A DNA stretch of 64,000 nt from Flavobacterium fluviale (GTDB lineage: Bacteria > Bacteroidota > Bacteroidia > Flavobacteriales > Flavobacteriaceae): assembly GCF_003312915.1 (NCBI RefSeq), contig NZ_CP030261.1:186001-250000 (forward strand). Reading direction: 5' to 3'. Every line of letters begins with the position of its first letter. Position 1 is the stretch's first letter. The translations under genes and the position numbers were made by a program. The notes beneath the pieces were generated by a model. That model searched no databases and was not told the DNA's origin. It was given only the letters and a program-made list of their open reading frames with translations. Shown in pieces: positions 17,753 through 26,760 of the stretch.

Positions 17753-17979
17753 AAGAATGTTCATTTTTGTGGTTTGATAGATTGTAATAGTTATAGTTTT
17801 TAGAAAGCCCAAAATAGCAATAATCCTTAAGCTTCCTGTTCATTCCTATTCTCATTTTTCTCATCAAAAACACTACAAAATCTTAAAATTTTGTCTTTTT
17901 CTGACATAAATAAAACTTCTTGAACATATCTGTTTTTCTGTAATAGCTTTTTTTTGCCGGCAATGGAAAAGAAAATGAA

Positions 17980-18387
17980 ATGAAAAAAATTATACTATTT
18001 ATTGCCTTGTTATTTTTTGTCGGTGCAAGCGCACAACAAAAAAACATTACTCCTAACGATTCATGTTCCCCGGCCACAGAAAGTGTATTATACAAGAAAA
18101 ACGCTCATGCTTCGTACTATCATGATAAATTTAACGGCAGAAAAACAGCGAGCGGGAAAAAATTCAATAATAATGACTTAACCGCCGCACACAAAACATT
18201 CCCATTCGGAACAAAACTTAAAATCACAAACGAAATAAATAAAAAATTCGTTTTAGTTGAAATTACTGATCGAGGACCATTTGTTAAAGGAAGAGAAATT
18301 GACTTAAGCAAAAGGGCTTTTATGGATATTGCTTCGAATAAAAAAAGTGGCGTTGTTTATGTTACAATCGAGATTTTAAAAAGATAG
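17980..18387 (+). CDS. RlpA-like double-psi beta-barrel protein
   Basis: This 135-residue secreted protein has a signal peptide ending GASA-Q and one RlpA-like double-psi beta-barrel domain. The domain is visible as HASYYHDKFNGRKTASGKKF, then LTAAHKTFPFGTKLKITN and VEITDRGPFVKGREIDLSKRAF. The invariant Asp and His of RlpA lytic transglycosylases are present (DRGPF; AAHKTFPFG). There is no C-terminal SPOR domain, unlike E. coli RlpA, so septal targeting is not expected. It is a single gene. The family call is firm; lytic transglycosylase activity is assumed from the family. Confidence 0.9.
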   Translation: MKKIILFIALLFFVGASAQQKNITPNDSCSPATESVLYKKNAHASYYHDKFNGRKTASGKKFNNNDLTAAHKTFPFGTKLKITNEINKKFVLVEITDRGPFVKGREIDLSKRAFMDIASNKKSGVVYVTIEILKR

Positions 18388-18645
18388 AACATTATTTCAA
18401 AAAAAACTAAAAAGCAAAATCCCTGAAAACTACTTTTGTTAAAATTAAATGGTTTTAAAGCTTTAATTACAAAAAAGAGAATTAAATAAATAAGAAACGT
18501 CTTTAATAATTCTTTTAAAAACTAAAATTAATTTCTGCAAACACCCACCAAACCACGGTTAAACAAACTTTCATAAATGTTAACAAAATAGATTTTCAAA
18601 AACCATAAATAATTGTATTTTTACGGTTCAAAATTCAGAAAATAA

Positions 18646-19413
18646 ATGGGCAAAATCATTGCTATTGCTAATCAAAAAGGAGGCGTTGGAAAGACTACTA
18701 CATCAGTAAATCTTGCTGCCTCATTAGGTGTTTTAGAAAAAAAAGTATTATTGATCGATGCTGATCCTCAAGCCAATGCTACATCTGGTCTTGGAATTGA
18801 CGTAGAAACAGTTGAGGCTGGAACTTATCAAATTCTAGAACACAGTATAACACCGAAAGAAGCCGTTTTAAAATGTACAGCCCCAAACGTAGATGTGATC
18901 CCTGCTCATATTGACCTTGTTGCTATCGAAATTGAATTGGTTGACAAAGAAAACCGTGAATATATGCTTAAAAAAGCATTAGAAAGCGTGAAAGATGAAT
19001 ATGATTATATCATTATCGACTGTGCGCCTTCTTTAGGTTTGTTAACCTTGAATGCTTTAACAGCTGCAGATTCTGTAGTTATTCCTATTCAATGTGAGTA
19101 TTTTGCTCTTGAGGGATTAGGAAAATTATTGAACACTATTAAAAGTATTCAAAAAATACACAACCCAGATCTTGACATTGAAGGCTTGTTGCTAACTATG
19201 TACGATTCAAGGTTACGTTTATCTAATCAGGTTGTAGAAGAGGTTCAAAAACACTTTAACGATATGGTTTTTGATACCGTAATTCAGCGAAATGTAAAAT
19301 TAAGTGAAGCACCGAGTTTTGGTGAAAGCATCATTAATTATGACGCTACCAGTAAAGGTGCCGTAAACTACATTAATTTAGCTCAAGAAATTATAAAGAA
19401 AAACAGCAAATAG
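18646..19413 (+). CDS. parA: Chromosome-partitioning ATPase ParA/Soj
   Basis: This 255-residue ParA-type ATPase has the deviant Walker A KGGVGKTT at residues 11-18, the switch region DADPQANATSGLG, the Walker B-like IIIDCAPSLG, and PIQCEYFALEGLG. It uses ATP-dependent DNA binding to segregate ParB-parS complexes at the origin-proximal region. parB starts 5 bases downstream. The genes parA-parB-DUF5683-dapB-lepB form a tight run, a conserved flavobacterial arrangement. The preceding 258 bases are AT-rich without a clear box; no parS sequence was recognised there. Confidence 0.96.
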   Translation: MGKIIAIANQKGGVGKTTTSVNLAASLGVLEKKVLLIDADPQANATSGLGIDVETVEAGTYQILEHSITPKEAVLKCTAPNVDVIPAHIDLVAIEIELVDKENREYMLKKALESVKDEYDYIIIDCAPSLGLLTLNALTAADSVVIPIQCEYFALEGLGKLLNTIKSIQKIHNPDLDIEGLLLTMYDSRLRLSNQVVEEVQKHFNDMVFDTVIQRNVKLSEAPSFGESIINYDATSKGAVNYINLAQEIIKKNSK

Positions 19414-19418
19414 TTTTT

Positions 19419-20321
19419 ATGACAAAAGCAATTAAAAAACAAGCCTTAGGAAGAGGATTATCAGCATTATTAAAAGATCCAGAAAACGACATTACATCAG
19501 TAGAAGACAAAAATGCTGACAAGGTTGTTGGAAATATTATTGAGCTTGAAATAAGTGCTATCGAAATAAATCCGTTTCAGCCTAGAAGCAATTTTAATGA
19601 AGAATCTTTACGCGAATTAGCCACTTCTATTAAAGAACTTGGTGTAATTCAACCTATTACTGTTCGTAAATTAGATTTCAATAAATATCAGTTAATCTCA
19701 GGAGAACGCCGTCTTCGTGCTTCTACCTTAATAGGTTTAACTCATGTTCCAGCATATATACGTATTGCAAACGACAACGAATCGCTGGTTATGGCTTTGG
19801 TTGAAAATATTCAGCGTCATGACTTAGATCCAATTGAGATTGCATTATCATACCAGCGTTTAATCGATGAAATTCAATTAACTCAAGAACAAATGAGTGA
19901 AAGAGTTGGAAAAAAACGTTCGACAATTGCCAACTATTTACGTCTTTTAAAATTAGATCCGATTATCCAAACTGGTATTCGTGACGGTTTTATCAGTATG
20001 GGACATGGTAGAGCAATTATCAATATTGAAGACCTTGATGTTCAAACAGATATCTACCAAAAAATTGTAAGCCAAAATTTATCTGTTCGTGAAACAGAAG
20101 CTTTGGTAAAAAATTATCATGAAGGGCAGCAGCCAAAAGCAGAAGGAAAACCTAAAACAGATTCTGGATTTGTGGTAAGAGAAACCCAAAAAAACACTTT
20201 CAACGATTATTTTGGTTCGAAAGTTGATATTAAAGTCGCTGGCAACGGAAAAGGAAAAATCACAATTCCATTCAATTCTGAAGCCGACTTTAACAGAATT
20301 ATAAAATTAATAAACGGATAG
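19419..20321 (+). CDS. parB: Chromosome-partitioning protein ParB
   Basis: This 300-residue protein has an N-terminal motif KKQALGRGLSALLKD that stimulates ParA. A ParB nuclease-like CTPase domain follows (INPFQPRSNFNEESLRELA, LISGERRLRAS, ALVENIQRHDLDPIEIA). Then come a helix-turn-helix (TQEQMSERVGKKRSTIANYL) and a C-terminal dimer domain. It binds parS sites and spreads as a sliding clamp. Its stop overlaps the GTG start of the next gene by one base (TAGTG), indicating coupled translation. Confidence 0.96.
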   Translation: MTKAIKKQALGRGLSALLKDPENDITSVEDKNADKVVGNIIELEISAIEINPFQPRSNFNEESLRELATSIKELGVIQPITVRKLDFNKYQLISGERRLRASTLIGLTHVPAYIRIANDNESLVMALVENIQRHDLDPIEIALSYQRLIDEIQLTQEQMSERVGKKRSTIANYLRLLKLDPIIQTGIRDGFISMGHGRAIINIEDLDVQTDIYQKIVSQNLSVRETEALVKNYHEGQQPKAEGKPKTDSGFVVRETQKNTFNDYFGSKVDIKVAGNGKGKITIPFNSEADFNRIIKLING

Positions 20322-20881
20322 TGAATAAAATTGTCCCCATCGGTCTATTGTTCTTTCTAACAGGAACCGTTTCTCTTTTTGCCCAGGTAAAAAAAGACAC
20401 GGTTTTGGTCGTAAAAGACACCACTGCATTACAAGAAATAGATCCGCTTACGCCAGCAAAGGCAGCTTTTTACTCTGCAATTTTACCTGGTTTAGGTCAA
20501 GCATACAATAAGAAGTACTGGAAAATTCCATTGGTTTACGGAGCAATTGGAACCAGTTTATATTTCTATATAGACAACAATAGAAAATACCACGATTATC
20601 GCGATGCCTACAAACGAAGATTAGAAGGCTACAACGATGATAATTATCAATTTCTCGACGACAGCCGACTAATTGCCGGCCAAAAATTTTACCAGCGAAA
20701 CAGAGATTTATCTGCCTTATTTGTAGTTGGTTTTTATGTCCTAAACATAATTGATGCCAATGTCGATGCAGCTTTGATTCAGTTTAACGTAAATGAAAGA
20801 CTGTCAATGCGTCCTGAAATTTATCCCAACGATGTAACATTTAGACCTAACGTTGGACTAACCTTTAATTACAAGTTTTAA
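20321..20881 (+). CDS. DUF5683 membrane/secreted protein
   Basis: This 186-residue protein starts with GTG at 20321, overlapping the parB stop. A signal peptide begins at once (NKIVPIGLLFFLTGTVSLFAQ), so the GTG start is well supported. DUF5683 is recognisable by PAKAAFYSAILPGLGQAYNKK, WKIPLVYGAIGTSLYFY, and the C-terminal LSMRPEIYP. One or two membrane segments lie at about 65-80 and 125-145. Function is unknown; it is almost always next to parB in flavobacteria, which hints at a link to envelope or division, but this is not demonstrated. Confidence 0.88.
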   Translation: MNKIVPIGLLFFLTGTVSLFAQVKKDTVLVVKDTTALQEIDPLTPAKAAFYSAILPGLGQAYNKKYWKIPLVYGAIGTSLYFYIDNNRKYHDYRDAYKRRLEGYNDDNYQFLDDSRLIAGQKFYQRNRDLSALFVVGFYVLNIIDANVDAALIQFNVNERLSMRPEIYPNDVTFRPNVGLTFNYKF

Positions 20882-20925
20882 TAGATTAATCTCTATTTAA
20901 AAAATCAATAAAAAAAATAATCATA

Positions 20926-21627
20926 ATGAAAATTGCGCTTTTAGGATACGGAAAAATGGGTAAAGTAATCGAAAGAATTGCTTTAGAAAGAGGTCATGAA
21001 ATAGTTTTAAAGAAAGACGAATTTAACAGCTATGACGGACTTTCAACAGCAGATGTTGCCATAGATTTCAGCGTTCCATCAGCGGCAGTTAATAACATCT
21101 CAGCATCTTTTAATGCTGATGTTCCCGTAGTTTCTGGAACAACCGGATGGCTGGAACATTATGATGAAATGATTGCTCTTTGCAATGAGAAAAAATGCGG
21201 GTTCATTTCGAGTTCAAACTTTAGTCTGGGTGTAAACATTTTCTTTGGCTTAAATGAATATTTAGCTAAGATCATGAATCAGTTTGACTCTTATAAAGTT
21301 TCGATGGAAGAAATCCACCACATCCACAAGCTTGATGCTCCCAGCGGGACGGCTATTTCTTTAGCGCAAGGTGTTATTGAAAATAGTAATTACGATAACT
21401 GGACATTGGAAGAAGCTAAAAATAACGAAATTCGTATTGAAGCAAAACGAATTGGAGAAGTTCCTGGAACCCACACTGTAAACTACGATTCTGCAATAGA
21501 TAGTATTGAGATCAAACACACCGCTCACAATCGTGAAGGTTTTGCTCTTGGCGCTGTAATTGCCGCAGAATGGCTTGCTGGCAAACAGGGGATTTTCACT
21601 ATGAAAGATGTACTAAACTTACAATAA
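20926..21627 (+). CDS. dapB: 4-hydroxy-tetrahydrodipicolinate reductase
   Basis: This 233-residue enzyme reduces 4-hydroxy-tetrahydrodipicolinate with NAD(P)H in lysine and diaminopimelate synthesis, feeding peptidoglycan. The nucleotide-binding motif GYGKMGKVIE is at residues 7-16. The catalytic region reads EIHHIHKLDAPSGTA, with the His-His pair and Lys expected for DapB. GTTGW and FSLGVNIFF are also present. It is slightly shorter than E. coli DapB, as usual for Bacteroidota. It lies between the DUF5683 gene and lepB. Confidence 0.96.
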   Translation: MKIALLGYGKMGKVIERIALERGHEIVLKKDEFNSYDGLSTADVAIDFSVPSAAVNNISASFNADVPVVSGTTGWLEHYDEMIALCNEKKCGFISSSNFSLGVNIFFGLNEYLAKIMNQFDSYKVSMEEIHHIHKLDAPSGTAISLAQGVIENSNYDNWTLEEAKNNEIRIEAKRIGEVPGTHTVNYDSAIDSIEIKHTAHNREGFALGAVIAAEWLAGKQGIFTMKDVLNLQ

Positions 21628-21693
21628 ATCGAATAAGTTTTGGATTAACTAAAAAAATTCAATCCTGAATTTGAAACTTAAAAATACAATATT

Positions 21694-23250
21694 ATGACAC
21701 TTTACTCTTGGTTCGTATTTTTCTTAGCTGTGCAAATAATTCATTTTCTTGGTACTTGGAAATTGTATCAGGCAGCGGGAAGAAAAAGCTGGGAAGCAGC
21801 AATTCCGGTATACAATTCTATTGTCTTAATGAAGATTATAGGTCGCCCTACTTGGTGGACATTACTGCTTTTTATTCCAATTATCAACTTGATTATGTTT
21901 CCTGTTGTATGGGTAGAAACCTTAAGAACTTTTAATAAAAGATCTACTTTAGACACTCTTCTAGGACTTTTCACATTAGGCTTTTACATCTATTACGTAA
22001 ACTACACTCAGAAATTAGAGTACCGTAAAGACAGAAGTTTAACTCCAGAAAACAAAACAGCAGACACTGTCAGCTCATTATTATTTGCTATCATAGTTGC
22101 AACTCTAGTACATACTTATGTAGTACAGCCCTACACAATTCCGACATCATCTTTAGAAAAATCACTATTAGTGGGAGATTTCTTGTTTGTCAGCAAATTA
22201 AACTATGGTCCGCGCGTTCCAATGACAACCGTAGCCTTACCAATGGTTCACGATTCTATACCATTAACAAAAAGCAAATCTTATTTAAGCTGGCCGCAAC
22301 TGCCTTATTTCAGGCTGCCAGCTATCCAAAACATAAAACGATGCGATATAGTTGTCTTCAACTGGCCGGTCGATACGGTTCATTATTTTCATGAAGCTCC
22401 AGGAAGACCAGGCGTTATCAAACCTATTGATAAAAAATCAAATTACGTAAAAAGATGTGTTGGTATTCCAGGTGACAGTTTATCAATAAAGGATGGTTTT
22501 GTTTTTATTAATGGCAAAAAATTAGTTTTACCAGAAAGAGCTAAACCTCAATACTCTTATACAATTGCTTTTGATGGAAAAACTCCAGTGGATTTGCAAT
22601 CTTTAATAAAAGAATTAGACATTACAGATGGCGGCTATTTCAAAAATGAAGAAAAGAGAGACACTCTTGTTTTAGGAGCTTTGACAGACGCAAGTGCAGA
22701 AAGATTCAGAAACACTCCAGGAATTTCCTCTGTAACAAGAATGGTCGACAAAAATGATGACAATAGAATATTCCCGCATATCAACAAATGGAGTCAAGAC
22801 AACATGGGACCAATTTACATTCCTGAAGCAGGAAAAACTGTTGCATTAAACAATGAATCACTTCCTTTTTACAAAGAGATCATTACAAATTATGAAGGAA
22901 ACACATTAGAATTACAAGGTTCGAAATTTTTAATTAATGGAAAACCTGCAACTACATACACCTTCAAACAGAACTATTACTGGATGATGGGAGATAACCG
23001 CCATAACTCTGAAGACAGCCGTTATTGGGGTTACGTTCCAGAAAACCATATCGTTGGTAAACCAGTATTCATCTGGATGAGCTGGGATACTAACGGAAAA
23101 GGCATTAATAAAATTCGCTGGGACAGAGTTTTCACTACTGTAGATGGTGAAGGCCAGCCGCAATCTTACTTCAAATACTTCTTAATTCTTTTAGCTATCT
23201 ATTTTGTAGGAGATTTTATTTGGAAAAAAAGACGAGAGAATAAAGCATAA
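21694..23250 (+). CDS. lepB: Signal peptidase I with extended N-terminal membrane domain
   Basis: This 518-residue inner-membrane protease removes signal peptides. The first 120 residues form several membrane segments (WFVFFLAVQIIHFLG, WTLLLFIPIINLIMFPVVWV), a Bacteroidota extension. The catalytic Ser153 lies in PTSSLEKSLLVGD, where Leu replaces the usual Met, and the catalytic Lys253 in NYVKRCVGIPGD. A box near the end reads GDNRHNSEDSRYWG. About 200 residues are inserted between the Lys box and that C-terminal box, making it much larger than E. coli LepB. A membrane helix with basic tail KKRRENKA closes the protein. It ends the parA to lepB run. Confidence 0.95.
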   Translation: MTLYSWFVFFLAVQIIHFLGTWKLYQAAGRKSWEAAIPVYNSIVLMKIIGRPTWWTLLLFIPIINLIMFPVVWVETLRTFNKRSTLDTLLGLFTLGFYIYYVNYTQKLEYRKDRSLTPENKTADTVSSLLFAIIVATLVHTYVVQPYTIPTSSLEKSLLVGDFLFVSKLNYGPRVPMTTVALPMVHDSIPLTKSKSYLSWPQLPYFRLPAIQNIKRCDIVVFNWPVDTVHYFHEAPGRPGVIKPIDKKSNYVKRCVGIPGDSLSIKDGFVFINGKKLVLPERAKPQYSYTIAFDGKTPVDLQSLIKELDITDGGYFKNEEKRDTLVLGALTDASAERFRNTPGISSVTRMVDKNDDNRIFPHINKWSQDNMGPIYIPEAGKTVALNNESLPFYKEIITNYEGNTLELQGSKFLINGKPATTYTFKQNYYWMMGDNRHNSEDSRYWGYVPENHIVGKPVFIWMSWDTNGKGINKIRWDRVFTTVDGEGQPQSYFKYFLILLAIYFVGDFIWKKRRENKA

Positions 23251-23273
23251 TTAAAAAAAAGTTATTTTTGTGT

Positions 23274-23315
23274 CAGGTTTCAAGTTTCACGTTTTTTACG
23301 TCAACTTGAAACCTG
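23274..23315. repeat. Intergenic inverted repeat, tttcaagtttcaggtttc family
   Basis: Arms caggtttcaagtt (23274-23286) and aacttgaaacctg (23303-23315) are exact. A further direct word aacttgaaac follows to 23335. It shows that an in-frame TTG at 23328 is repeat sequence rather than a gene start. Confidence 0.8.
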
Positions 23316-23342
23316 AAACTTTTAAACTTGAAACAAAACGAA

Positions 23343-23963
23343 ATGAATTCCTTAATACTTCCGACCTATTTTCCTTCTATTAGTCATTTTGCGGTTATAG
23401 CGCAATCTGAAAAAATTACATTTGAAATGGAGGATAATTTTCAGAAACAGACAAATAGAAATAGAACTTACATCTATAGTCCAAACGGAATTCAATTATT
23501 AAATATCCCTGTTAAGCATTCAAAAGAAGCTCATCAAAAGACAAAAGAAATTTTGATTGAAAATGAATTTGACTGGCAGAAACAGCATTTTAAATCACTT
23601 GAAGCAGCTTACAGAAGTTCTCCTTTTTTCGAGTACTTTGAGGACGACATCGCTCCTATATTCGAAAAAAAGCACACTTTTTTAATGGATCTTAATTTTG
23701 AAGTTTTAGACATCATAACAAAATGTCTCAGAATGAAATTTGAATTCGGAAAAACCACAGAATATTTTCATGAAACACCCGATTTTGCTGATTTTAGATA
23801 TTTAGCAAACGGAAAAAAAGACAGTAATACTTTCGAAAAATACACTCAGGTCTTTGATGATAAACATGGTTTCATCAATAATTTAAGCGTTTTAGATTTG
23901 CTTTTTAATGAAGGTAAATTTGCAATGGATTATTTGAAAACTCAGAAATTAGATATTAAATAG
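23343..23963 (+). CDS. WbqC family protein
   Basis: This is 206 residues from the ATG at 23343. A longer frame from TTG at 23328 begins inside the tttcaag repeat and is rejected. The WbqC pattern is visible: ILPTYFPSISHFAVIAQSEK, FQKQTNRNRTYIYSPNG, LNIPVKH, then FDWQKQHFKSLEAAYRSSPFFEYFEDDI. WbqC-like proteins occur in O-antigen and other polysaccharide contexts, with unproven enzymatic role. In flavobacteria the gene commonly follows lepB, as here. Confidence 0.9.
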   Translation: MNSLILPTYFPSISHFAVIAQSEKITFEMEDNFQKQTNRNRTYIYSPNGIQLLNIPVKHSKEAHQKTKEILIENEFDWQKQHFKSLEAAYRSSPFFEYFEDDIAPIFEKKHTFLMDLNFEVLDIITKCLRMKFEFGKTTEYFHETPDFADFRYLANGKKDSNTFEKYTQVFDDKHGFINNLSVLDLLFNEGKFAMDYLKTQKLDIK

Positions 23964-24040
23964 AAAATCCAGTTTTCAGTTTTGAAATTTGGATGTAGAG
24001 TTTGGAATTTAAAATTTAAAAGATTGGAATTTTCACTTCT

Positions 24041-25087
24041 TTATTCCATTGAAAGTCTAGTCATTATAGGATAATGATCTGAATTTTCGAAATCAGAAAA
24101 ACTTTCGAATTGTTTTACTTTCATTTTACTATCTGTAAAAATATAGTCGATTCTAGCAGGATAATAACGGAATTTATAAGTAGCTCCAAAGCCTTCACCA
24201 GCTTCTTCAAAAGCGTCTTTTTGTTTTCCTTTAATGCTTCGGTAGACATACGAAAACGGGCTGTTATTCATATCTCCGCAAATAATAAATGGAGTTTTAC
24301 ACTGCTTGATATTTTCCTTAAAAATCTCTGCCTGCTCCTGCTGCTGTGTAAAACCTTTACTTATTCTGGCATAAATACGCTGCGATTTTTTTTGGTTTAC
24401 ATTATCTATATCATCAGAAATCTCACTTACATCGGGAGATATTTTAATAGACTGTAAGTGCATATTATATACACGAATAACATCTTTGCCACGTTTTATA
24501 TCGGCATAAACTACATTATTATCCGATTTTGGAAAAATAATCTTACCCTCATTTATTATAGGAAATTTAGAAAAAATTGCCTGACCTGTTTTTATCTTTT
24601 TCCCATCGATAAAAATATAGCGGTGTGGATAGACCTTTAAATCTAGATGTGCAGAATTCGAGTATTCCTGAATACATAAAATATCTGGATCTTTCTCGTC
24701 TATAAAGGTTTTAATGTTGTCAGGAATATCATCTCTATCCAGCCATTTAAAAACATTAAAAAGGCGGACATTGTAACTCATTACAGAAAAATCTTTTTCG
24801 TCCTGAATATATTCTTTAGCAGAAAACTTATAGAATTTACTAATAAATGTAATTCCTGTAAGCAATACCAAACCAGACAAAATAAGGCGCTTTTTAAACT
24901 GAATTGCCCAATAGACAAAGAACAACCCATTTGCAACAAAAAAAGCCGGCATAAACAAAGTAAGCACCGATAAAAGCGGAAAGCTCTTAGGCGCTAAAAA
25001 TGGCAAAATATAGACACTAAATGTAAGCACAGTCAGTACTATATTCAAAAAGAACATTATTTTATTAAACCAAGAAAGGTTTTTCAT
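24041..25087 (-). CDS. Membrane-anchored endonuclease/exonuclease/phosphatase family protein
   Basis: This 348-residue protein has three N-terminal membrane helices (about 10-30, 38-60, 66-85) followed by an EEP-fold domain facing the periplasm or cytosol. Metal and catalytic motifs are in order: MSYNVRLFN, DILCIQEYSN (Glu), YNMHLQS, ICGDMNNSPFSYVYR, RIDYIFTDSK and the terminal SDHYPIMTRL. The family includes nucleases, phosphatases and sphingomyelinases; the substrate cannot be read from sequence. It is the last gene of the mutL-rhomboid-rhomboid run, 17 bases after the second rhomboid. Confidence 0.92.
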   Translation of the reverse strand: MKNLSWFNKIMFFLNIVLTVLTFSVYILPFLAPKSFPLLSVLTLFMPAFFVANGLFFVYWAIQFKKRLILSGLVLLTGITFISKFYKFSAKEYIQDEKDFSVMSYNVRLFNVFKWLDRDDIPDNIKTFIDEKDPDILCIQEYSNSAHLDLKVYPHRYIFIDGKKIKTGQAIFSKFPIINEGKIIFPKSDNNVVYADIKRGKDVIRVYNMHLQSIKISPDVSEISDDIDNVNQKKSQRIYARISKGFTQQQEQAEIFKENIKQCKTPFIICGDMNNSPFSYVYRSIKGKQKDAFEEAGEGFGATYKFRYYPARIDYIFTDSKMKVKQFESFSDFENSDHYPIMTRLSME

Positions 25088-25104
25088 AATTTTTTCCTAC
25101 AAGT

Positions 25105-25968
25105 TTATTTTCCAGCTTTAAATAAAAACTCTTTTTCTTCTTTTGTCAGACAGTCATAACCCGACTGGCTGATTTTGTCTAAAATTTCATCAATCTGTTG
25201 CTGCGTTTTATCTTTCGTAACAATTCTTGAAGTAGGTTTTGGCGTAGGTTTGTTGTAATTTTTATGAACTTTTGTAAATGGGGTCGAAGGAGATTTTCTA
25301 AAAAGATTGACAAAGAAGTCTAGTGTTTTAGAAACAATGATACTTAAATCTGTACCGTTTTGCAATAATTTAATATAAGCAAATCCGAAGAAAGCACCAG
25401 CAAGATGCGATATGTGCCCACCCATATTCCCTAAACGAAACTGCATTAAATCTAAAACTAAAATTACAGCTGTAATATGCCATAGCTTAACATTTCCGAA
25501 TAAAAACAAGCGGACATTCATTAACGGAGAATAGGTTGTTGCTGCAACTAAAATTGCCATTATAGCTGCAGAGGCACCAACAATAGAACCGCTGATATTT
25601 GACAAATAAAAACTTAATGCAAAAGCAACTCCAGCAAATAGAGCACTCAGAATATACAATCCTAAATATTGTTTTTGAGTAAAATAAGTTAAGAACAATG
25701 AACTGGCAAAGTTCAAAACCATCATATTAAACAACAAATGGAAAAATCCATCGTGAAAAAATGCATAAGTTAAAAAAGTCCATGGTTTGAACATGAAAAC
25801 CTGAGGATCGGACGATAAAGCAATCCAGCTTGGAAAATCAAATTGACCAATTGAAAATTGATAGAAAAATATTAAAGAGATTATAAAACATGCGATATTC
25901 CAATAAATAACGCGCATGGCTATGCCTCCCAATCTATATTGTAATTTCAAATCGTCTAGAATATTCAT
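25105..25968 (-). CDS. Rhomboid family intramembrane serine protease with DUF6576 tail
   Basis: This 287-residue protein has about six membrane helices. The catalytic Ser is in GASAAIMAIL and the His in GGHISHLAGAFFGF; an HLLFNMMVLNFAS motif lies in an early helix. After the membrane domain a cytoplasmic tail of about 80 residues ends in QQQIDEILDKISQSGYDCLT and KEEKEFLFKAG, a DUF6576 motif common in flavobacterial rhomboids. The protease cuts substrates inside the membrane; substrates are unknown. It is the second of two rhomboids in tandem behind mutL, 42 bases apart. Confidence 0.93.
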   Translation of the reverse strand: MNILDDLKLQYRLGGIAMRVIYWNIACFIISLIFFYQFSIGQFDFPSWIALSSDPQVFMFKPWTFLTYAFFHDGFFHLLFNMMVLNFASSLFLTYFTQKQYLGLYILSALFAGVAFALSFYLSNISGSIVGASAAIMAILVAATTYSPLMNVRLFLFGNVKLWHITAVILVLDLMQFRLGNMGGHISHLAGAFFGFAYIKLLQNGTDLSIIVSKTLDFFVNLFRKSPSTPFTKVHKNYNKPTPKPTSRIVTKDKTQQQIDEILDKISQSGYDCLTKEEKEFLFKAGK

Positions 25969-26010
25969 AAAAACTTCTTTTGGTTTAGAATTTAAACTTA
26001 AAGTTAAAAA

Positions 26011-26760
26011 TTAATTCCAACGGTTGTTGTTAAACTGATTTTTTTTCCAGTACCACATCATTAAAAAACCAGTAATTGCACCACCAACGTGAGCAAAATG
26101 GGCTATACCAGTGCCTCCTCCGCCAAATAAAGAAGTCCCTTTGACTCCTAAAAACAAGTCAATTAACAAAAGCCCTGGAACAAAATATTTAGCTTTTATC
26201 GGAACAGGAATAAATAATAAAGCCAATTCTGCATTAGGAAACATAAACGCAAAAGCAGTCAATAATCCATAAATTGCACCAGATGCCCCAACCACTGTTC
26301 CAATGTAAGCATCTGTAAATCCTTGAAATTGTGCAACACTTACTAAACTCTGCCATCTAGTATCAATTTTTCCTTCACTTAAAAGCTGCAAAATCTGAGT
26401 TTTATTAAACCCATTTGCTGTCAAAGTACTCATTGTATCCTGAAAAAAATAGTAATTAACGAGAGTATGAAGTAAAGCTGAGCCTAAGCCACAAGAAATA
26501 TAAAAGAAGATGAATTTTTTTCCTCCCCAAAAATGCTCCAATGCAGATCCAAAAGAAACTAAGGCAAACATATTAAATGCAATATGCATTATACCACCAT
26601 GCATAAACATGTGCGTTATTGGCTGCCAAGCTCTAAAATTTGAGTTTTCTGGAAAAAACATTGCCAAATATTCATAAGAAACCGGCACTAATTGAGATCC
26701 AATAAAAAATATAATATTAATAATTAGCAGTTGTTTAACTACTGGTGTCATATTCATCAT
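26011..26760 (-). CDS. Rhomboid family intramembrane serine protease
   Basis: This 249-residue protein is a compact rhomboid without the DUF6576 tail. The motifs are HMFMHGGIMHIAFNMFALVS, the catalytic GASGAIYGLLTAF and the His in HFAHVGGAITGFLM. A large Gly-rich loop (SLFGGGGTGIAH) precedes the last helix. Its start codon overlaps the mutL stop by four bases, so translation is probably coupled to mutL. This paralogue and the next gene probably arose by old duplication. They are not near-identical, and the first lacks the tail. Confidence 0.94.
   Translation of the reverse strand: MMNMTPVVKQLLIINIIFFIGSQLVPVSYEYLAMFFPENSNFRAWQPITHMFMHGGIMHIAFNMFALVSFGSALEHFWGGKKFIFFYISCGLGSALLHTLVNYYFFQDTMSTLTANGFNKTQILQLLSEGKIDTRWQSLVSVAQFQGFTDAYIGTVVGASGAIYGLLTAFAFMFPNAELALLFIPVPIKAKYFVPGLLLIDLFLGVKGTSLFGGGGTGIAHFAHVGGAITGFLMMWYWKKNQFNNNRWN

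Noticed and set aside
18388..18645. parS or origin elements before parA
   Set aside because: No tgtttcacgtgaaaca-like palindrome or DnaA-box cluster was seen; only AT-rich sequence.
23328..23342. TTG as start of the WbqC gene
   Set aside because: It lies inside the tttcaag inverted repeat and an ATG follows five codons later.
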